A stretch of 5,461 nucleotides of DNA from an uncultured Bacteroidales bacterium (GTDB lineage Bacteria > Bacteroidota > Bacteroidia > Bacteroidales > UBA932): positions 1-5,461 of the forward strand of contig CAMGTS010000100.1 in NCBI GenBank assembly GCA_946062035.1, in the 5' to 3' direction. Under the pieces are notes generated by a model that had not been told where the DNA came from, did not search any database, and saw nothing but the letters and a program-made list of their open reading frames with translations. Position 1 is the first letter of the stretch. The number at the start of each line of letters is the position of its first letter. A program made the position numbers and the translations under genes. This document shows positions 1 to 5,461 of the stretch, piece by piece.

Positions 1-628
1 CTGAAGGGGTGCCCGGTCTGTTTTGGGCACCGAAGGCGACTTTCTCCCTTTCAAGGACATGCAACCCCATATAAGCGGCACCCATGTTTCCCGTAACGCA
101 AATCAAAGCGTTCTTCTCGACCTTCGGAAACTTTTCCACAACATCCTTACGTTGACGTCCTACCGCCGTACAACTGATAATAAGCCCCGTAAGTGAGGAT
201 CTCAGCTCTAAGGTAACATTCTCTACGCCATGCTCTTTTGCGGCGGCACGAATGCCAGTCCACAGCCAATCTACGTGCTCATAGCTGAATTTTCCGGAAA
301 CAGCTATGCTGAAACTCATTTTATATGGTTTGTAACAACGGGCATATAGAGATCCCATAGCATTAACGGCGGCCTTATAACCCAGATACTTAATTGGAGT
401 GTACGTCAAGTCGAAATCTATGCCCTCCAACATTATCTTATTGGTTGTCAAATAATTATAATCCACGCTACTGTCGCCGTCTTTAACGGAACCGACAAAC
501 TCCTGAACCTCAGAGTTTTTATATTCTGTTGTCTCAAAAAGCCTTTCCAATGCCGCAACTCTTCCGATCTCCTTAAACTCGGTGCGCGGCATTTTCTTAT
601 TCTCTTTTTTTTCCTTATCCTGCGCCAT
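1..628 (-). CDS. ThiL-like (PurM/AIR synthase-fold) protein, probably catalytically degenerate; 3' end outside window
   Basis: The frame is open from ATG at 628 to the window edge: 209 codons of a protein that is about 340 residues in true ThiL. ThiL phosphorylates thiamine monophosphate to thiamine diphosphate in the cytoplasm. The family is recognised from the N-terminal PRTEFKEIG (residues 14-22), LEGIDFDLTYTPIKYLGYKAA (68-87), the SSLTGLIIS block (144-152) and VTGNMGAAYMGLHVLEREK (178-196). The ligand motifs are altered. Where ThiL has GDDAA this protein has GSVKD (46-50), TTD is TTN (61-63), VN.SD is degenerate (88-93, Ser at the Asp position), GGDTT is TLELR (139-143), and VTGD is VTGN. 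No stop or frameshift is present, so it is not an obvious pseudogene. ATG at 628 gives a Lys/Glu-rich 12-residue extension; ATG at 592 would begin at MPRTEF, matching the usual ThiL N-terminus. It lies 21 bases after dnaE. Family membership is secure; loss of kinase activity is inferred; the C-terminal half is unseen. Confidence 0.8.
   Translation of the reverse strand, partial: MAQDKEKKENKKMPRTEFKEIGRVAALERLFETTEYKNSEVQEFVGSVKDGDSSVDYNYLTTNKIMLEGIDFDLTYTPIKYLGYKAAVNAMGSLYARCYKPYKMSFSIAVSGKFSYEHVDWLWTGIRAAAKEHGVENVTLELRSSLTGLIISCTAVGRQRKDVVEKFPKVEKNALICVTGNMGAAYMGLHVLEREKVAFGAQNRPGTPS
605..612 (-). repeat. A8 homopolymer at the start of the ThiL-like gene
   Basis: Eight consecutive T on the plus strand read as A8 on the coding strand, across codons 6-8 (Glu-Lys-Lys) of the ThiL-like gene if the ATG at 628 is used. 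The tract lies between the two candidate in-frame starts (628 and 592). A slippage error here would break the long form but not one initiated at 592. It may simply reflect a lysine-rich N-terminus. Confidence 0.5.
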
Positions 629-649
629 TTCCTGATACTTAAAACTACA

Positions 650-3600
650 TTACATTAACGAAGCATTGAATTTGCCCTCGTACTTGAGACCCATTTTTTC
701 CAATGTCGTGATAAAATCCTTTGTGATCTCAACCTTGAACTTTGTGTTGTATGTAAGTGAAAACTGTTTTTCAGCTTCGACAATTTTCAAAACAACCGGT
801 GTCGTTTCATCTCCCTTATTCTCCTTGAGCATATTGACAAATTCCTTTCTGAAATCGGTAGTTATCATTTTTGATGAAACGATTATCGTGAAGCTTGCCA
901 AAAAATTTTCCTTTACATTGGAGAGCAATACCATTTTGACAATCTTCGGCTCTACGCTATGCTGTTCCTTGAACTTCTTCTTTCTCTCCACCTTGAGCAT
1001 AAGGGCGTTGCCCACCTCAAGATATTGAAGGAATTTTTCATAATCCTTGCCGAACAGTGTAAAATTCATGCTTGAGCTGAAATCCTCAAATGTTATTGTA
1101 GCAAACGGCCTTCCTGACTTTTGGGAGATACGTTTGTTTACAGCCGTCAGCAGACCTCCGACAAGGAACTCTTTGTCTGACTCCTCGTTTCTTTCCGCAA
1201 GATCCTTTAACTCACTGATTGAGGAGTTGCTGAAACTCTCAAGTTCAAATTTATATGCGTCAAGCGGATGGGACGATATATACATTCCGACCAATTCCTT
1301 CTCCTTGTTAAGAAATGCTATGGTGTTGTAATCTCCCGAAATTGGCGGAATTTCCGGTGTCTGGACTTTAAATCCCTCGTCAGAATCCCCGAACAACGAA
1401 GCCGCTTCATCCGCCCGATTTCCGAGATTCTGCATAAACCTGATCAGTGAATCAATGAATGTCTCACCTTTGGAATTCTGCAAAAAATATTGGTCACGCC
1501 TGATTTCAGGAAAAGCCGAATCGAATGCGCCTGCATAGGCGAGAGATTCCAAAGCCTTTCTGTTCAGGCTGTTTCCTCCGGCACCATGATTTTTGCCGGC
1601 ACGCTCCATAAAGTCAAAAATATCTTTATATGGAGCGTTTTCTATAATGTCTTTGGCGATAATGGCTCCCATTCCCTTTATAGCCGCCAGACCGAATCTG
1701 ATCTCCTTATCCCCGGTAACGGTAAAGTTTATGCCACTTGCATTGACATCAGGTCCTAAAACTCTTATACCCATCCTCTTACATTCGTCCATAAATTTGG
1801 TTATCTCGTCGATATTGCCCAAATTCTTGGTAAGATTGGCGGCCATGAATTCCGCCGGGTAATGAGCTTTCAGATATGCCGTCTGATACCCTATCCATGC
1901 GTAGCAGGTCGAGTGGGATTTGTTAAAAGCATATTTTGCGAACTCCTTCCAATCTTTCCAGATTTTACTCAGGATTTCCTTGTCATGTCCTCGTTCACTT
2001 CCTCCCTTCATGAACAACTCCTCCATCTCGGCCATCTTGCTCAGTAATTTCTTACCCATCGCCTTACGCAGAGCGTCGGCCTGGCCTTTAGTAAAACCGG
2101 CCAACTTCTGGCTGAGCCTCATGACCTGCTCCTGATAGACAGTCACACCGTATGTTTCCGCAAGGATACTCTCCATCTCCGGGATTTCGTATGTAATCTT
2201 CTCACGCCCGTTCTTTCGTGCGATAAAAGAAGGGATATACTGCATAGGACCAGGACGATAGAGAGCGTTCATAGCTATAAGGTCCTCGAACCTTGTCGGG
2301 CCAAGTTCCCTGAGGTGTTTCTGCATTCCAGGACTTTCAAACTGGAACGTAGCTATCGTATCGCCTCTGCCGAACAGTTTGAAAGTTTCCTGATCATCAA
2401 TCGGAATAGACTCAATGTCTATGTCTAATCCCCTGTGGCTTTTTATATTACGAAGCGCTTCCTTTAAGATGGAAAGTGTTCTCAATCCAAGGAAGTCCAT
2501 CTTAAGCATACCGACTTCCTCGATGTAGCTCCCTTCGTATTGCGAAACGGTTATGGCGTTGCCTGTTTCCTTGTCCTTTGCTATCGAAAGTGGAATGAAG
2601 TTGGCGAGGTTGTCTCGACAGATAATGACAGCGCAGGCGTGAACACCGGTATTTCTGACCGTGCCCTCAAGTTCTCGCGCATAATGCAGAGTCTCACTTA
2701 CAAGAGGGTCCGAACTATCTTCGTACTCATGCTTGAATTCAGGAATAAGCCTTATGCAGTTGTCAAAATTGACCGCCACGGTCTTGGTCTTCACCTCCTC
2801 GACACCGTCTTTGTTTACCTCTTTCACGGTCTCATCCGGAAACTTGGCGGGGATCATCTTTGCGAGTGCATTGGATATGTTAAGCGGAAGGTTCTTGACT
2901 CTCGCCACATCTTTAATCGCACTCTTGGTAGCCATAGTGCCGAATGTAACAACATGGGCCACATGGTCTTTGCCGTACTTCTCCTCTACATACTCCAAAA
3001 CCTTCGAACGCTTTTCCTCCTCAAAGTCGACATCTATATCAGGCATTGAGATTCTGTCGGGATTGAGAAAACGCTCAAACAGCAAATCGTACTTAATAGG
3101 ATCCATATTGGTAATTGTCAGGCAGTATGCAACAACGCTTCCCGCCGCCGAACCTCTTCCCGGACCGACCCATATATCCCTCGCCCTTGACGCTTTGATA
3201 TAATCCTGGACTATAAGAAAGTAATCCGGGAATCCCATGTGCTTTATGGTGTCCAACTCAAAATCAATCCTTTCGTAGACTTTGTGCTCCTCCACAAACT
3301 TGGGATCTTTATATCGCTCCTTCGCACCCTCGTAAACAAGATATTTCAAATAATCGTTGGAATCCGTGAAACCATCAGGAAGCGGGAATATCGGAAGCAC
3401 ATGATCTCTGTCTATGCTGTATCTCTCAACTTTGTCAGCGACCTCGAGAGTGTTGGAAATAACCTCCGGGTGACCGTAATTGATCTCAGCCATCTCCTCG
3501 GCGGTTTTCATATACTCCTGCTGAGTATAGTGAAGTCGCTTTTTCGTTGTAACCAACTCATTGGTCGTAAGACAGATAAGGTGATCGTGAACAGGACCGT

Positions 3601-4282
3601 CTTCTTTGTTAACAAAATGGCAGTCATTGGTGGCTATGCACTTTATCCCTAACCTTTCGCTCAGTCTGTAAAGTTCAGCATTGACCACCTGCTGACATTC
3701 GAAAACCTCCTGTGACAACCCCGGAACTTCTGTCCTATGATTCTGTATCTCAAAATAGTAATCCTCCCCGAAAAGGTTCTTGAACCATTGTGCAGTCTGT
3801 TCCGCCCTCTCCGATTCCCCTTTGAGAATCAGTTGCGGAATCTCTCCCGCAATACAGGCGGAACAACATATCAGATCCTTGTGATATCTCTCCAAAACCT
3901 CGCGGTCGATTTTCGGCTTATAGTAGTAACCCTCAGTGTATCCGATAGATACAATCTTTACAAGATTATAATAGCCATTAAGGTTCTTCGCAAGAAGTAT
4001 CAGGTGGTTCGCACCCTGGTCCTCCTTACCCCTCTTAGAAAACCTCCCCTCAGGATTGAAATAGACCTCGCATCCGATTATCGGCTTAAGGGTTTTGCCT
4101 GTCTTTTTTTCCGCATCCTTTACTACTTTGAAAAACTCCTTGACACCGAACATGTTCCCATGATCTGTAAGTGCCATCGCCGGCATATCATTGGCTATAG
4201 CTTTGGCGACATAGTCCTTCAGCTTGCCCATGCCGTCCAAAACGGAGTACTCAGAGTGCAAATGAAGATGTACAAACTGCAT
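650..4282 (-). CDS. dnaE: DNA polymerase III subunit alpha (replicative polymerase, DnaE with PHP domain)
   Basis: Complete gene of 1210 residues for the catalytic subunit of the chromosomal replicase. Domains in order: N-terminal PHP domain (about 1-280) with HLHLHSEYS (5-13), LTDHGN (38-43), CEVYF (71-75), NHLILLAKN (92-100), CCSAC (139-143) and NDCHF (219-223); palm with GPGRGSAAGS (373-382), PDIDVDF (414-420) and KMDFLGL (594-600), whose D417, D419 and D596 should be the catalytic acids; fingers with ALYRPGPMQYIPSF (673-686), YGVTVYQEQVM (711-721) and AFNKSHSTCYAW (785-796); helix-hairpin-helix region near 861-891; a possible clamp-binding AASLF (960-964); and an OB fold at about 1039-1104. 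A charged insertion around 482-505 is longer than in E. coli DnaE. The start at 4282 is supported by the family-typical MQFVHLHLHSEYS and a G-rich site 5 bases upstream. The gene begins 13 bases after gpmI, which suggests cotranscription. No intein or frameshift is seen. Confidence 0.97.
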   Translation of the reverse strand: MQFVHLHLHSEYSVLDGMGKLKDYVAKAIANDMPAMALTDHGNMFGVKEFFKVVKDAEKKTGKTLKPIIGCEVYFNPEGRFSKRGKEDQGANHLILLAKNLNGYYNLVKIVSIGYTEGYYYKPKIDREVLERYHKDLICCSACIAGEIPQLILKGESERAEQTAQWFKNLFGEDYYFEIQNHRTEVPGLSQEVFECQQVVNAELYRLSERLGIKCIATNDCHFVNKEDGPVHDHLICLTTNELVTTKKRLHYTQQEYMKTAEEMAEINYGHPEVISNTLEVADKVERYSIDRDHVLPIFPLPDGFTDSNDYLKYLVYEGAKERYKDPKFVEEHKVYERIDFELDTIKHMGFPDYFLIVQDYIKASRARDIWVGPGRGSAAGSVVAYCLTITNMDPIKYDLLFERFLNPDRISMPDIDVDFEEEKRSKVLEYVEEKYGKDHVAHVVTFGTMATKSAIKDVARVKNLPLNISNALAKMIPAKFPDETVKEVNKDGVEEVKTKTVAVNFDNCIRLIPEFKHEYEDSSDPLVSETLHYARELEGTVRNTGVHACAVIICRDNLANFIPLSIAKDKETGNAITVSQYEGSYIEEVGMLKMDFLGLRTLSILKEALRNIKSHRGLDIDIESIPIDDQETFKLFGRGDTIATFQFESPGMQKHLRELGPTRFEDLIAMNALYRPGPMQYIPSFIARKNGREKITYEIPEMESILAETYGVTVYQEQVMRLSQKLAGFTKGQADALRKAMGKKLLSKMAEMEELFMKGGSERGHDKEILSKIWKDWKEFAKYAFNKSHSTCYAWIGYQTAYLKAHYPAEFMAANLTKNLGNIDEITKFMDECKRMGIRVLGPDVNASGINFTVTGDKEIRFGLAAIKGMGAIIAKDIIENAPYKDIFDFMERAGKNHGAGGNSLNRKALESLAYAGAFDSAFPEIRRDQYFLQNSKGETFIDSLIRFMQNLGNRADEAASLFGDSDEGFKVQTPEIPPISGDYNTIAFLNKEKELVGMYISSHPLDAYKFELESFSNSSISELKDLAERNEESDKEFLVGGLLTAVNKRISQKSGRPFATITFEDFSSSMNFTLFGKDYEKFLQYLEVGNALMLKVERKKKFKEQHSVEPKIVKMVLLSNVKENFLASFTIIVSSKMITTDFRKEFVNMLKENKGDETTPVVLKIVEAEKQFSLTYNTKFKVEITKDFITTLEKMGLKYEGKFNASLM

Positions 4283-4287
4283 AAAAT

Positions 4288-4293
4288 CCCCCC
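4288..4293 (-). promoter_or_regulatory. Possible Shine-Dalgarno sequence for dnaE (G6)
   Basis: On the coding strand the 13-base gap before dnaE reads as a run of six G, then ATTTT, then the ATG at 4282. The spacing of 5 and the purine run fit a ribosome binding site and support this start. The match to AGGAGG is imperfect, and Bacteroidota generally depend little on such sites, so its role is uncertain. Confidence 0.4.
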
Positions 4294-4295
4294 GA

Positions 4296-5461
4296 TTAGT
4301 CTACTAAGGATTTTCCGGTCATTTCCGCTGGTTGACGCAGATTCATAAGTTTCAAGATTGTCGGCGCTATATCACACAATCTTCCGTCTCTTACGCTCTT
4401 GATATCGTCATCAACCACAATAAACTGTACAGGATTGAGTGAATGCTGTGTATTAGGTGTACCATCCTCATTGACAGCCATATCCGCATTACCATGATCC
4501 GCTGTGATCAAGACGCTGTAACCGTTTTCCTTAGCAGCGGTGACAACCTTTCCGACCAAACCGTCCACACATGTCACAGCTTTCTTAATGGCATCATAAA
4601 CTCCTGTATGACCTACCATATCACCGTTCGCGAAATTGAGGATTATCATATCTTCTTTCTGTGTTTTGATAGCCTCGATCAGCTTCTCTGCCACCTCAGG
4701 AGCACTCATCTCCGGCTGCAGGTCGTATGTAGCGACTTTCGGAGACGGGACAAGTATACGATCCTCATTCTCAAAAGGCTCCTCTCTTCCGCCGTTGAAA
4801 AAGAAAGTAACATGGGCGTATTTTTCTGTCTCAGCTATTCTGAGCTGTCTCTTGCCAGCCTTTGAAACGGTCTCACCAAGGGTCTCTTGCACATGCTCCT
4901 TAGGGAACAGGATATGAAGCCCTTTGAAATCATCATCATAAGGGGTCAGGCAGCAGTAATAAAGAGGAATAGTATGCATTCCCTCTTCCGGCATATCCTT
5001 CTGTGTCAGAACGCTTGTAAGCTCACGAGCGCGGTCGTTTCGGAAATTGAAGAAGATTACGGCATCATCCTTCTGAAGAATAGCTACAGGAGAACCATCC
5101 TCGTTTCTTATCGAAATCGGTTTGATAAACTCATCTGTAACACCTGCGGCATAGGAAGCCTCTATTCCCTCCAAAGCTGAATTAAACTTGTCTCCCTTAC
5201 CTTCCACAATAAGGTCGTAAGCCTCTTTTACTCTGTTCCAACGTTTGTCTCTATCCATCGCATAGAATCGTCCGCAGACAGAAGCTATCTTGCCTGTTGT
5301 TTTCTTCATCTGCTCTTCGAGTTCAGCGACAAACTCTTTTCCACTATGAGGGTCAGTATCTCTTCCGTCCATAAAGCAGTGTACATATACACGCTCTAAT
5401 CCACATCCTTTAGCCGTGCTCAAGAACTCAAACAGGTGCGCAAGGCTGCTGTGTACGCCTC
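4296..5461 (-). CDS. gpmI: 2,3-bisphosphoglycerate-independent phosphoglycerate mutase, 5' part outside window
   Basis: This cytoplasmic glycolysis/gluconeogenesis enzyme interconverts 3- and 2-phosphoglycerate using two Mn ions and a phosphoserine intermediate. The window holds 387 residues and the stop; the family is about 505-515 long, so roughly 120 N-terminal residues, including the nucleophilic Ser, lie past the right edge. Counting from the first complete codon, the visible motifs are GVHSS at the very start (from the family's GGVHSH loop), DGRDT (31-35), [14 protein letters not shown] (63-76), [10 protein letters not shown] (136-145), [16 protein letters not shown] (209-224), [12 protein letters not shown] (275-286, metal ligands Asp and His), ADHGNAD (320-326, nt 4482-4502, metal ligands Asp-His) and NTQHS (336-340, metal-binding His). 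All look functional. The TTG at 5423 lies inside FEFLSTAKG and encodes an internal Leu, not a start. The C-terminus [11 protein letters not shown] is family-typical, so the 3' end is complete. The gene ends 13 bases before dnaE. Confidence 0.96.
   Translation of the reverse strand, partial: GVHSSLAHLFEFLSTAKGCGLERVYVHCFMDGRDTDPHSGKEFVAELEEQMKKTTGKIASVCGRFYAMDRDKRWNRVKEAYDLIVEGKGDKFNSALEGIEASYAAGVTDEFIKPISIRNEDGSPVAILQKDDAVIFFNFRNDRARELTSVLTQKDMPEEGMHTIPLYYCCLTPYDDDFKGLHILFPKEHVQETLGETVSKAGKRQLRIAETEKYAHVTFFFNGGREEPFENEDRILVPSPKVATYDLQPEMSAPEVAEKLIEAIKTQKEDMIILNFANGDMVGHTGVYDAIKKAVTCVDGLVGKVVTAAKENGYSVLITADHGNADMAVNEDGTPNTQHSLNPVQFIVVDDDIKSVRDGRLCDIAPTILKLMNLRQPAEMTGKSLVD

Noticed and set aside
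8..31. Perfect 7-base inverted repeat (GGTGCCC ... GGGCACC) with a 10-base loop, a possible terminator or attenuator
   Set aside because: It lies inside the open frame of the ThiL-like gene, has no T-tract after it on the coding strand, and its arms encode an ordinary Gly/Pro-containing stretch. Probably chance.
1..628. Calling the third gene a frameshifted thiL pseudogene
   Set aside because: A codon-by-codon reading shows no stop or frame break across 209 codons, and scaffold blocks on both sides of the altered motifs stay in register.
629..649. Possible terminator or promoter between dnaE and the ThiL-like gene
   Set aside because: The 21 bases hold no inverted repeat and no complete Bacteroidota promoter pattern; there is too little room for either.
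2540..3049. Plus-strand open frame of about 169 codons antisense to dnaE
   Set aside because: It overlaps the polymerase palm-coding region, which is strongly constrained on the other strand. No family or start signal is recognisable.
3737..4348. Plus-strand open frame of about 203 codons antisense to the start of dnaE and the end of gpmI
   Set aside because: It is an antisense shadow of two well-supported genes. Its translation shows no recognisable domain and it spans their junction.
5421..5423. TTG as the start codon of gpmI
   Set aside because: The frame continues upstream to the window edge with family-typical residues (GVHSS...HLFEFL), so this TTG encodes an internal leucine.

Overview
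The window holds three genes, all on the minus strand and tightly packed. Read in the direction of transcription (high to low coordinates) they are: the 3' two-thirds of gpmI (cofactor-independent phosphoglycerate mutase), a complete dnaE (DNA polymerase III alpha subunit, 1210 residues), and the 5' part of a gene for a protein of the ThiL/PurM (AIR synthase-like) family. The gaps are only 13 and 21 bases. Neither gap contains a hairpin-plus-T-tract terminator or a recognisable promoter, so the three genes are probably one transcription unit whose promoter lies beyond the right edge. There are no RNA genes, mobile elements or CRISPR arrays, and no gene-free stretch longer than 21 bases.

The best guess at the organism is a member of the Bacteroidota, probably Bacteroidales. 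The reasons are the wording of conserved blocks in all three proteins (for example the DLTY.P.KYLGYKAA and GAAYMGL..LEREK blocks of the ThiL-like protein, and the long single DnaE with an N-terminal PHP domain), moderate GC content and A-rich translation starts. This is family recall, not a database search.

gpmI and dnaE look like ordinary housekeeping genes with their catalytic motifs intact. The unusual element is the third gene. It is clearly built on the ThiL (thiamine-monophosphate kinase) scaffold, with an open frame throughout, but nearly every acidic motif that binds Mg and ATP in ThiL has been replaced: GDDAA, TTD, VN.SD, GGDTT and the D of VTGD. It therefore looks like a structurally conserved pseudoenzyme, or a protein with a changed function, rather than a working thiamine-phosphate kinase. 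Its position downstream of dnaE in a likely operon is the main lead in the window.
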